This document shows, one piece after another, positions 33,144-41,140 of a DNA stretch of 64,000 nucleotides; the first letter of the stretch is position 1, and every line of letters begins with the position of its first letter. This stretch comes from Natroniella sp046097105 (GTDB lineage Bacteria; Bacillota; Halanaerobiia; Halobacteroidales; Halobacteroidaceae): positions 806,001 to 870,000 of the forward strand of contig NZ_CP175562.1 in assembly GCF_046097105.1 (NCBI RefSeq). The letters run 5' to 3'. The notes under the pieces are model-generated. The model was not told where the DNA came from. It saw only the letters and a program-made list of their open reading frames with translations, and did not search any database. The translations under genes and the position numbers were made by a program.

Positions 33144-33188
33144 ATGACTAATGATTTTAAAAAAATTAATTTTTTCGGAGCAGGATGA
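33144..33188 (+). CDS. 14-codon minicistron, coupled to the next frame
   Basis: ATG 33144 stands 6 nt after AAAGGAGGTGG, the strongest ribosome site in this gap, and encodes MTNDFKKINFFGAG before TGA. The next ATG overlaps this stop (ATGA). Either the two frames were once one gene, broken by a one-base indel, or the short peptide serves to couple translation. Confidence 0.35.
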   Translation: MTNDFKKINFFGAG

Positions 33189-33307
33189 CTAAAGAGGCTC
33201 AAGGTAAAGGTTTATTAGATGAAAGTGTACAGGCTGTTAGTCGGAACTTGGATAAGAAAGTTGTTGAGTTGATAAAACGGGATGGTTTGTTGTCTAATTC
33301 GCAATAG
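33185..33307 (+). CDS. 40-residue hypothetical protein
   Basis: MTKEAQGKGLLDESVQAVSR followed by a Lys-rich helix and ending LLSNSQ. No family recognised. Its ATG overlaps the upstream minicistron stop. If joined to it by a one-base change the product would be 54 residues. Composition is normal for host proteins. Confidence 0.35.
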   Translation: MTKEAQGKGLLDESVQAVSRNLDKKVVELIKRDGLLSNSQ

Positions 33308-33387
33308 AATAGAGTTGGTATATTTAAGGTTACCTTTTATCTATTTTCAAAGTTGAAATTATAGTTTAAAGAAAGAGGTTATAAACT

Positions 33388-34140
33388 ATGAAAGAGAAAA
33401 AGATCGGTTTAGTTTTAGGCGGTGGCGGAGCAAGAGGTTTTGCTCATTTAGGAGTTTTAAAAGCTTTAGAAGAAAAGGGGATAAATTTTGATCTGATCTC
33501 AGGTGTTAGTGCTGGATCAATTGTTGGAGTATTTTTGGCTTCTGGGAAGGGCCCAGAGCAAATAATGGAATTAATGAAAGAGAATAAGTTTACTGATTAT
33601 GCTAAAGCTAATTTACCTGTTAAAGGTCTTTTGAGCTTGAATAATTTAAAAGAGAAATTAAAAGAAAATTTAATTGAACGTAAGTTTAGTGATTTGAAGT
33701 ATCCATTGTATGTTGGAGTAACTAACTTGAAGGTTGGAGAGGTTGAGTATTTAAATGAGGGGGCATTGATTCCATCTGTTCAAGCTTCATCTTCCATACC
33801 AGTATTATTTTCTCCAGTTGAGATAAGAGATAAGATCTATGTTGATGGAGCGTTAATAGATAATCTCCCTGTTAAACCATTGATAGGTAAATGTGATAAG
33901 ATTGTTGCAATTAATATTATGCCATTACAAAGATCTGAAAAAGTAGATAATTTAGTAGATATCGCAGTTAGAACCTTTCAGTTGAGTGTAAATGCTGATA
34001 ATGACCAGTTAAAAGAAGAGTGTGATCTTTTTATAGAGCCTGAAGGTTTAGAGGATTATCATATTTTGGATACCAAGCATGCAGATGAACTCTTTGAGAT
34101 TGGCTATAATTATGTTAATAACATTAGAATTAAACTTTAG
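33388..34140 (+). CDS. Patatin-like phospholipase (RssA-like)
   Basis: A 250-residue patatin-family acyl hydrolase. The oxyanion motif GGGGARGFAHLGVLKAL, nucleophile elbow GVSAG (Ser) and VDGALIDN (catalytic Asp of the DGA motif) are all present, so the Ser-Asp dyad is intact. Full length for bacterial RssA-type proteins, cytoplasmic with no signal. Substrate is likely a membrane lipid. ATG follows AAAGAGG. Stand-alone gene. Confidence 0.9.
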   Translation: MKEKKIGLVLGGGGARGFAHLGVLKALEEKGINFDLISGVSAGSIVGVFLASGKGPEQIMELMKENKFTDYAKANLPVKGLLSLNNLKEKLKENLIERKFSDLKYPLYVGVTNLKVGEVEYLNEGALIPSVQASSSIPVLFSPVEIRDKIYVDGALIDNLPVKPLIGKCDKIVAINIMPLQRSEKVDNLVDIAVRTFQLSVNADNDQLKEECDLFIEPEGLEDYHILDTKHADELFEIGYNYVNNIRIKL

Positions 34141-34361
34141 AAAGGTGATCTGTAGTTAAGTGTATAAGAGATTAGTGCTTTATATTATAGAAGATAATAT
34201 ATATTTTTTAATTAGAGCAAAACTCAATATTAAAATTGAAATTATAAGAAATGATTACTATATTATTAAGCCTTCTATAAATAAATATAAACTTAAACTG
34301 TATATATTTTTTTGATTTGTGTAATTTAATAATAAAGTATATTAATATAGGAGGATAATCA

Positions 34362-34805
34362 ATGAAGGATAGATTTACAAGAGGTTTTATTGCTGGAATT
34401 ATTGCTGGAATAGCTCCTTTCATCATAAACTTTGGTGCTCAAATGTTAAACCTGAGTACCTTGGTATGGTCAGATTTTATGGGGCTTTTTTTGCTTGGCA
34501 ATAAACCTGAAGGTGTTCTGCCAATGGTCTTTGCTGTAATATCACAATTTATTTTAGTGGGATTAATGGGGGTTCTTTTTGCCTTTTTAATTACACTCTT
34601 CTCAAGTGAAAATTATTTATTAAAATCTTGGCTATTTGGGATTACTATCTGGTTTTCAGCCTATTTTCTTACATTTCTTTTTCGTCTACCTGGGATTAAA
34701 GAGATACCTATTAAGACAGCTATTACACATGCTATTGGGTCTTCACTTTGGGGTATAACTATTGGTCTAATTCTTAACTGGCTAGATGACAGGCTTAAAA
34801 CATAA
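34362..34805 (+). CDS. Four-span membrane protein, paralogue 1
   Basis: A 147-residue membrane protein with four hydrophobic spans (GFIAGIIAGIAPFIINFGAQ; MVFAVISQFILVGLMGVLFA; LFGITIWFSAYFLTFLF; AIGSSLWGITIGLILNWL). It is clearly related to the protein at 46313-46756: both share the opening DRFTRG-IAGIIAG, DFMGLF, and the ending LNWLD-RLK. YqhR-like by size and topology; function unknown. Ribosome site AGGAGG. A member of dispersed terminator family follows. Confidence 0.7.
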   Translation: MKDRFTRGFIAGIIAGIAPFIINFGAQMLNLSTLVWSDFMGLFLLGNKPEGVLPMVFAVISQFILVGLMGVLFAFLITLFSSENYLLKSWLFGITIWFSAYFLTFLFRLPGIKEIPIKTAITHAIGSSLWGITIGLILNWLDDRLKT

Positions 34806-34841
34806 ATAATAATTCACTGTTTTAATTAATACCTTTCAGCA

Positions 34842-34870
34842 GATCCTTATCTTAATAGATGAGGGTTTTT
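34842..34870 (+). terminator. Dispersed terminator family, copy 4
   Basis: ATCCTTATCTTAATAGATGAGGGTTTTT. The arms changed together (CCTTATC/GATGAGG) so that pairing is kept, which supports function. Confidence 0.83.
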
Positions 34871-34943
34871 CTTTTTGAGTGTAAAAACTGTTGTCAGCTG
34901 GATACCTACCTGTTGTTTAAGTTAATAAAACTATTTTTAATAT

Positions 34944-35387
34944 TTAGTTTAAGTTGATTTTGCTTAAATAACTTGCAGTATAAACTACAGCTAATCCAAA
35001 TAAAATGTTTAGCCCCATATGGATAGTAGTATCTATCAAGGTGTCTTTTATAGGCAGACCTAATATGTTACCAATTATTCCACCAATAACTAACCAAGAG
35101 ATAGCTCCTAATAGAAAACCTTTATAAAACAAATAGTCTTTTCCTGTATATGGTAATAGATTGGTGTATAATAACCCAACAATACTTCCAAAAACTAAAT
35201 GAATTGAAAGCCCAAAAATTATTCCTGCTGTAGTATGAGCAACATCTTCAGCTAAAAACAGTATACTATTTAGAAATAACACTTCAATAGTGGCTAAAGC
35301 TAAATAATCTAAGAGAATAGTGATTATTCCTGTCATAAAAGAACCTAGAGCTCCTGCTAGACTTCCTATTACCACTTTGTCTTTCAT
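34944..35387 (-). CDS. Four-span membrane protein, paralogue 2
   Basis: A 147-residue membrane protein of the same length, topology and general pattern as the ones at 34362, 46313 and 47244: charged N-terminus, GSLAGALGSFMTGIITILLD, a central GIIFGLSIHLVFGSIVGLL, GKDYLFYKGFLLGAISWLV, and a last span ending in a short polar tail. It is more divergent from paralogue 1. Function unknown. Ribosome site AAGGAGG. Confidence 0.65.
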   Translation of the reverse strand: MKDKVVIGSLAGALGSFMTGIITILLDYLALATIEVLFLNSILFLAEDVAHTTAGIIFGLSIHLVFGSIVGLLYTNLLPYTGKDYLFYKGFLLGAISWLVIGGIIGNILGLPIKDTLIDTTIHMGLNILFGLAVVYTASYLSKINLN

Positions 35388-35863
35388 TACACTTTCCTCC
35401 TTATGATGACTAATACTGATTACTTATTAATAATACTTTTTCCAAATAGTATAAACTTATTCATTAATTAACTCTAAAACTAATTAAGAAGAACTTACAT
35501 ACTTAAGTTTGTTATAAATATAAAGTATTCCCTAGTTTGCTTTTAAAATCTCAATAAGAATATAATTCTAGATGCTAACTTACCTTTATTGGGTTAGTAG
35601 ATTTATATTTTTAATAATCTAGCGATAATGGAGTTTACATATTTTTACTTGTAACATTAATCAGGTCTTCATATTTTATTTCGGTTTCTTATAATAAGCA
35701 TCAAGTTTTTTTAACTAAATAACGTATCTAATTAATTATTATTGATTTATTAGAGGAAAATTAATATTAATATAGAATTGATTACATAACTATAGTTATA
35801 ATATTTAATTATTTTTGAAAATAATTACAGTTATGACGTTTTTAATAAAAGGGGGGGAGTCAA
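35388..35863. other. Intergenic region, no gene seen
   Basis: About 480 bp of AT-rich sequence between divergent genes. It must hold promoters in both directions. An ATAACTATAGTTAT palindrome lies near 35787-35800. I find no coding frame and no convincing -35/-10 pair with normal spacing. Confidence 0.6.
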
Positions 35864-37660
35864 TTGCTAATAATTAAAATAATAATTTTCATCATTATTT
35901 TAATTATCTTATTATTAAGATATAATAAATGCAAACAAAAATTAATCTTAGAAGAAAAATTCAAAGATGAAATTACTGATAACATTAATTCATTAATCCT
36001 TACTTTTGATGAAGATTATAATATCACTTCTTTTAATAAATACTTAAAATTAGTAACAGGCCACAAAGATTTAATTGGTAAAAACTTCTTTGAAATACTT
36101 GAAGATAATGTTGCCAAAGAAAAACTAAAAAATAAATTTCCTGATATTTTAAAACAAAATAAATCTCAACAATCATCAATTACAACTCAGATTATTTCCT
36201 CAAGAAATAACGATACTAATAAAGAATATTTGATTTCTTGGAGTTTTTCTAAAATTGAGAACCTTGGTCAAAAGGATCATTCTTTCTTGGCGATAGGTAC
36301 TGATATAACAGAATTGCATAATTACAAGAAGACTTTAGAATATCAAGGATATCATGATGATTTAACAGGTCTACCTAACCGTAGATATTTTAATCATCGC
36401 TTAAAAAAAGAAGTTGAATACTCAAATAATCATAATTATAAATTTGCTGTAATGTTTTTAAATATTGATCGCTTCAAACTTATTAATAGTATCCACGGCC
36501 ATCATATTGGAGATCAAATTTTAAAAAAGATTAGTAAACATCTCCAAACAGTTTTAAAAGAAGGGGATATAACAGCTAGAATAGGTAGTAATGAATTTAT
36601 AAGCTTGATAACTAAAATTAAACGACCAAAAGTAGAAATTAATCTACTTGCTAATAAGATTCTGGAGATCTTTAAAGATTCCTTTAAAATTAATGGAAAT
36701 GATATCTTTTTAACAGCTAGTATAGGTATTGCTTTTTATCCTTCTGATGGTAAAACGGTAGAAGAGCTATTAAAAAATGCTGGTATAGCAGTTTATCGTT
36801 CTAAAGAGATTAGAGGGAGTAGGTTTGAATTATATAGTATTGATATGAATAATAAAGTTAATGAAAAGTTATTTATTGAAAAAGACTTAAGAAAAGCAAT
36901 TCAAAAGAATCAATTAAAAGTATATTACCAGCCAATTGTAGATTTTAAGACAGGAAGAATTACTAAAGCAGAAGCACTAGTTCGCTGGAGCCATCCTCAG
37001 CGCGGTTTAATTTCACCAGGTAAATTTATCCCTTTAGCAGAAGAAACAGGGTTAATTGTACCACTAGGTGCTTATGTTCTAAAAAATGCTTGTCAACAAC
37101 TTAAAAAATGGATTGAATCTGGGTATGATCCTATTAAAATTTCAGTTAATCTATCAGCTCAACAGCTACACAATGCTGATTTAGAAAGGACAATAAAAGA
37201 AATACTTACCACAACAGATTTACAACCTGACTTATTAGGAATTGAAATTACAGAAAGCATAGCTATACAGAATATTTCTTTAACTAGCTCTATGTTAGAA
37301 AAGTTTAAAAAAATGGGAATTACGGTCTTACTTGATGATTTTGGTACTGGCTATTCTTCCTTAAGCTACTTAACCAGATTTCCAATTGATATACTCAAAA
37401 TAGATCGTTCTTTTATTAAAGATATCTCTAAAGAAGAAAAGAGTGCTATTATTTCTGCAATTATAGCTATGGCTAATAAATTGAAGATTAAAACAGTAGC
37501 TGAAGGAATTGAAACAATAAAGCAGTTTAATTTAGCTAAACAATATAATTGTGATGAAGCACAGGGGTATCTATTTAGTAAACCTGTACCTGCCACCGAA
37601 TTTGAAAAGCTATTACAAAAAAATCAAAGCTTTAACAACTTAAATGCCAAAATTAAATAA
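35864..37660 (+). CDS. Membrane PAS-GGDEF-EAL protein, degenerate GGDEF
   Basis: A 598-residue protein with one N-terminal membrane segment (IIKIIIFIIILIILLLRYNK), a PAS domain (about 35-150), a GGDEF domain (155-320) and an EAL domain (335-590). The cyclase signature is GSNEF rather than GGEEF (ARIGSNEFISL), so it is probably inactive or GTP-sensing. EAL motifs are intact (KAEALVRWSHPQ; IEITESIA; LDDFGTGYSSLSYL; KIDRSFIKD; AEGIET), so it should act as a c-di-GMP phosphodiesterase. Start is TTG behind GGGGGGG. Confidence 0.9.
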   Translation: MLIIKIIIFIIILIILLLRYNKCKQKLILEEKFKDEITDNINSLILTFDEDYNITSFNKYLKLVTGHKDLIGKNFFEILEDNVAKEKLKNKFPDILKQNKSQQSSITTQIISSRNNDTNKEYLISWSFSKIENLGQKDHSFLAIGTDITELHNYKKTLEYQGYHDDLTGLPNRRYFNHRLKKEVEYSNNHNYKFAVMFLNIDRFKLINSIHGHHIGDQILKKISKHLQTVLKEGDITARIGSNEFISLITKIKRPKVEINLLANKILEIFKDSFKINGNDIFLTASIGIAFYPSDGKTVEELLKNAGIAVYRSKEIRGSRFELYSIDMNNKVNEKLFIEKDLRKAIQKNQLKVYYQPIVDFKTGRITKAEALVRWSHPQRGLISPGKFIPLAEETGLIVPLGAYVLKNACQQLKKWIESGYDPIKISVNLSAQQLHNADLERTIKEILTTTDLQPDLLGIEITESIAIQNISLTSSMLEKFKKMGITVLLDDFGTGYSSLSYLTRFPIDILKIDRSFIKDISKEEKSAIISAIIAMANKLKIKTVAEGIETIKQFNLAKQYNCDEAQGYLFSKPVPATEFEKLLQKNQSFNNLNAKIK

Positions 37661-37712
37661 TTTATATTATTCTATTTTTCAAGTCCTATAATAAATCAAA
37701 AAAGCGATAGAG

Positions 37713-37762
37713 TCCAACACCTCATACATAATGTTAAATTATCATATTATAGAGGTGTTGGA
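37713..37762 (+). repeat. 11-bp perfect inverted repeat with 28-nt loop
   Basis: TCCAACACCTC at 37713-37723 and GAGGTGTTGGA at 37752-37762. It follows the EAL gene and could be a long-loop terminator or a protein-binding site; no T-run follows. Confidence 0.6.
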
Positions 37763-37870
37763 TATGTATTAAAGTAAATATAATAAAAAATATAAGAAAG
37801 AGAAATATTCAGAATAGAAAGGTAAAAAATGGAGAACTTATATAAGGGTTCTTTAATTAACATCGTAAAC

Positions 37871-38290
37871 CAGTTCATTATAAGCAGCACCTGCTGCAAA
37901 CTAGTTAAAACAAACCTATATCTTAATTTCGTTTTTAGTTGACATAAAAACTAGAAACATCCTACCTTTTAAATCACCTAAATTATTATTCAGCTAGATA
38001 TTGTTTTTGATAAGGTTTATCCGAACTAAGCTAGCTTTAAAGAATGTAGCAGAAATTAAGTAAAAGTGATATAAAAATACTTGAATAATTATTCTAGGTA
38101 AATGTTTGCATTTTTAGAATTATATGATATAATACTAACAACCTAGAAACAAGAAAGATTATAAAAAATCAGTTCATTATAAGCAGCACCTGCTGCAAAC
38201 TAGTTAAAACAAGCCTATATCTTAATTTTGTTTTTAGTTAATATAAAAACTAGAAGCATCCTACCTTTTAGATTATCTAAATTAATTATT
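37871..38290 (+). repeat. Duplicated non-coding module A/B (about 120 bp each)
   Basis: Copy A (37871-37990) and copy B (38170-38290) start with CAGTTCATTATAAGCAGCAC and contain the hairpin GCAGCACCTGCTGC, then the shared CTATATCTTAATTT, TTTTTAGTT and CATCCTACCTTTT. They differ by a few substitutions only and lie 299 bp apart. No reading frame is conserved between them. Conserved hairpins with no coding suggest RNA or DNA-binding function. Confidence 0.65.
38030..38150 (+). promoter_or_regulatory. Promoter module R1, reading into copy B
   Basis: TTGCAT at 38106-38111, 16-bp spacer, TATAAT at 38128-38133 with an extended -10 (TGATATAAT). It is directly upstream of copy B. About 100 bp of flanking sequence is shared with module R2 at 38600-38705. 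Confidence 0.6.
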
Positions 38291-38599
38291 CCATATATTA
38301 TTAATTTTATCAGATTGATTTAGTTTATAAATCTTCAATAAAACTAGTGCTTATCATTATTTCAAACAGGTTTAGCATTTATTTTATTAATTATCAAATC
38401 TTTTTAGTAGATTAAAAACTATTTTAAGTTACTGTTTCTACCATATTCATAAAACTTGTTTAAAATCCTTTACCTTCATAATTTTCACTCATTTATTAAA
38501 AATATATTAAAACAACTGAAAAATAAGGAATGTATATAACAATCTAATTTGTTACTGAAGAAAAAATAGCCTTAAAAGAGGTTTAGTAAGAAGGAAGTT

Positions 38600-38705
38600 A
38601 GTTTTAAATAGTATATCAGAAATTAAATAAAAAGCATTTGTATAATTATTACAGTAAAATATTTGCATTTTTAACATTATATGATATAATATAAATGATG
38701 TAGAA
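38600..38705 (+). promoter_or_regulatory. Promoter module R2
   Basis: TTGCAT at 38663-38668, 16-bp spacer and TATAAT at 38685-38690 with the same extended TGATATAAT, preceded by sequence similar to R1 (CAGAAATTAA, TAATTATT). No gene starts downstream for 1.1 kb, so its transcript would be non-coding or a very long phaE leader. Confidence 0.55.
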
Positions 38706-38939
38706 AAAATATACAATAATATATATTTTTAAATGATACTTTAGGAAGGTTGTTCAACTAAAATAAAGTTTAAAACTATATCTACCAGGTGACTAGACAG
38801 GTTATTTACATAAGATGGTCAAGAGTTTTTGTTAGAAAAGATAGATTAAAATATATCAAATACAAAAAATGGTAAAAGAACATTATATTAATTTTAATAT
38901 TGATAAGACTATAAGAATAATAAATGAATATGTTTACAA

Positions 38940-39819
38940 TAAAATGTTAATTGATTTACTTTTATAATTAATCATCTATATAGAAAATTTGTTTAAAAGT
39001 AAGATTAGTCTTAAGTTATATAACACAACTTAACAAAATTATTAAAAGCTTATGAAGTTTAGATATTAAAAAATTACAATTAATTAATAATTTAATTTGT
39101 AATAAATTAAAATTTTATTATTAATTAACAATATACACTTGATTTTTTTTAATTAAGCAAGTATAATATCAATACAAAATTGATTTATTTTACAATTTTT
39201 AATTTATATTGGATATTAATAATAAGTTTGTTAATGTAACATATAATTAACTTTATTAATAAATTTATTAAGTAGTTTATAATTAAACAGATCAATTTTA
39301 TAATTTATTTAATCCCATCTAAATTATTAATTACTATTTATGAAAAAAATTGATAATATGGTTATATTTTTAGATAGCTAAAATATAATGAGTAAAGAGT
39401 GCTTAAAAGATAACTATGATTTAACTGAACCAAATCAATTATTGAGAAGGGATATGGTTCAGATATATATAGATAAAAAGAGGAGGTAGGGTCTATATAT
39501 TTGATTAGTATTAATGTTTGGTATTACTTATATCTGTACTAGAAAAACAATAACTTATTATGTAAATGTTGTAAACTTTTAGGATGTAGGCCCAAATGAT
39601 ATTGATGATTTAGTCAAGATTTAGTAAAGTATTATATAGTTTGGAAGCAGGGAAGTTTAAAATGTTAAAAAGATAGATATTAAAGATAAAATAATCTATC
39701 GATAGTTTTATGGAATAAGTGTTAAGCAATATTGAATAATTCTTTGTTAGAAAATCATGCTCTTTTATTATCTCAAAAAGAGCAAGATTAATATTTATAT
39801 TATAAGAGGGGGAGTTTGA
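38940..39819. other. Extremely AT-rich gene-free stretch
   Basis: Most of 38940-39360 is nearly pure A+T with many small AT palindromes. From 39360 on composition rises; an 8-bp inverted repeat CTGAACCA (39425-39432)/TGGTTCAG (39455-39462) and the stem GCTCTTTT (39759-39766)/AAAAGAGC (39776-39783) stand before phaE. A 33-codon frame at 39388-39489 has no ribosome site and I do not trust it. Confidence 0.55.
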
Positions 39820-40866
39820 ATGTTTTCACAAAAATTACAAAGTGATCTTATGGAACAATGGGCAGATACTCAAAAGGAGACAATGAATATGTGGCAAGAT
39901 GCTTTTAAGTTTGAAACTAAAGGTAGTAGTATTAATAATCCTGTTAATTTTTTAAAAGAATGGCCTGATTTTAACAAAGATATTTTTGGCAATCAGATGA
40001 AATTATGGGGAGGAAATGGGTCTAAAGAAGTTTTTGAGGCAGTAACTAACGGAATTAATGTTTATAGTGATCTATACAGATTTTGGAAAGATTTAAATGA
40101 AAAAATCAATGCAGAAAGTACTATAAAGCAGATTAAAGAATTTAATAATGAATGGTTTGATAAGTATATGGAAATCTTTTCTGAACAATTCTTATATCCA
40201 CTTCCAAAGTTTATACAAGAATTATTTGATGACTCTGGAGCTAGCAATAATAGTTATATTAATTTTATTAAGAAGTTACATGCACCTTTAAATGAAAGTT
40301 ATGAAGAGTTTCAGGAAACATTTAAAGATAATCCGTTCTTTGATAGAGAAACTATAATGGAATATACAGAGCAATGGAAAGAGACTTATGATGAAACTTT
40401 TGGTGAATTATTTCAAACTCCTTTCATGGGTATGAGTGAGAGTTACTCTGAAAGGTTGGTTGACAATACTGATACCTTTATAGATTATGTTAATAATTAT
40501 AATGAATTGATGGCTACTACTTACGAAACTGCTGCAGATGTTATGGAAGAGATAGTTGAGGATTATCAAGCTATGTTAGAAGATGATCTTCAATTTGAAA
40601 CATTCAAAGGTTTTTATGATTATTGGTTAGAAAAGAACCAAAAAACTTTCAAAAAGTTATTTGATAGCGAGGAATTTTCTGAAATAAAAAATAAAATTAA
40701 TGAGACATCAATAAAGTTTAAGGAAGATTATAATAACTTTATTAAGAAACAGATAGAAGTCTCACCTTTCTTCCCAAATGTTGATGAGCTTAATGACACT
40801 ATCGATAGTTTGAAGGATCAAATTGATAGCTTAAACAAAAAGGTTGAGGAAATAGAAGGAAAGTAA
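39820..40866 (+). CDS. phaE: PHA synthase subunit PhaE-like, first copy
   Basis: A 348-residue helical protein of the PhaE type, the partner subunit of class III PHA synthase. Features: N-terminal LMEQWADTQKETMNMWQDAF, central NVYSDLYRFWKDL, a conserved MEEIVEDYQAMLEDD followed by FYDYWLEKNQKTFKKLF and a C-terminal coiled coil (DTIDSLKDQIDSLNKKVEEI). PhaE stabilises and activates PhaC and locates it to granules. Same family as the next gene. ATG follows GAGGGGG. Followed by a 38-bp perfect palindrome. Confidence 0.82.
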   Translation: MFSQKLQSDLMEQWADTQKETMNMWQDAFKFETKGSSINNPVNFLKEWPDFNKDIFGNQMKLWGGNGSKEVFEAVTNGINVYSDLYRFWKDLNEKINAESTIKQIKEFNNEWFDKYMEIFSEQFLYPLPKFIQELFDDSGASNNSYINFIKKLHAPLNESYEEFQETFKDNPFFDRETIMEYTEQWKETYDETFGELFQTPFMGMSESYSERLVDNTDTFIDYVNNYNELMATTYETAADVMEEIVEDYQAMLEDDLQFETFKGFYDYWLEKNQKTFKKLFDSEEFSEIKNKINETSIKFKEDYNNFIKKQIEVSPFFPNVDELNDTIDSLKDQIDSLNKKVEEIEGK

Positions 40867-40880
40867 CAGTTCAAAATCAA

Positions 40881-40918
40881 ATAGAAGGGTTATATTTAGC
40901 TAAATATAACCCTTCTAT
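40881..40918 (+). terminator. 38-bp perfect palindrome between the phaE genes
   Basis: ATAGAAGGGTTATATTTAG at 40881-40899 is followed with no loop base by its exact complement to 40918. A second palindrome, AAAAAACAAA/TTTGTTTTTT (40936-40955), follows and supplies a T-run. Together they look like a partial terminator or mRNA stabiliser that separates the phaE1 message from phaE2-phaC. Confidence 0.65.
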
Positions 40919-41036
40919 AAATCTTCGTATAATTAAAAAAACAAATTTGTTTTTTGTGTATTATTATGATTTTAGGTATTGATTATATTTAAAATTAGTG
41001 ATTAGCTTTGAGAACCTTTTATAAAAAGCAGTGTTC

Positions 41037-41061
41037 TTTTGTCCAAGCAGCAGGGACAAAA
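41037..41061 (+). other. Hairpin in the phaE2 leader
   Basis: TTTTGTCC (41037-41044) pairs with GGACAAAA (41054-41061) around a GCAGCAG-containing loop. It lies 80 nt upstream of phaE2 and carries no T-run. Possible operator or mRNA element. Confidence 0.5.
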
Positions 41062-41140
41062 GTAATCTTTTTATAATATTAGCATGACAAAGTTTGATAA
41101 AAATATAGCTTAAAATAAAAAATAATTGGGGGGAATTTTA

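Noticed and set aside
37713..37762. Insertion sequence ends (11-bp inverted repeat)
   Set aside because: Only 28 bp lie between the arms, with no transposase or target duplication nearby.
37871..38290. CRISPR array
   Set aside because: There are only two long copies of about 120 bp with no short regular repeat-spacer pattern and no cas genes.
39388..39489. 33-codon frame upstream of phaE as a regulator gene
   Set aside because: No ribosome site, no recognised motif, and it lies across an inverted repeat in a very AT-rich stretch.
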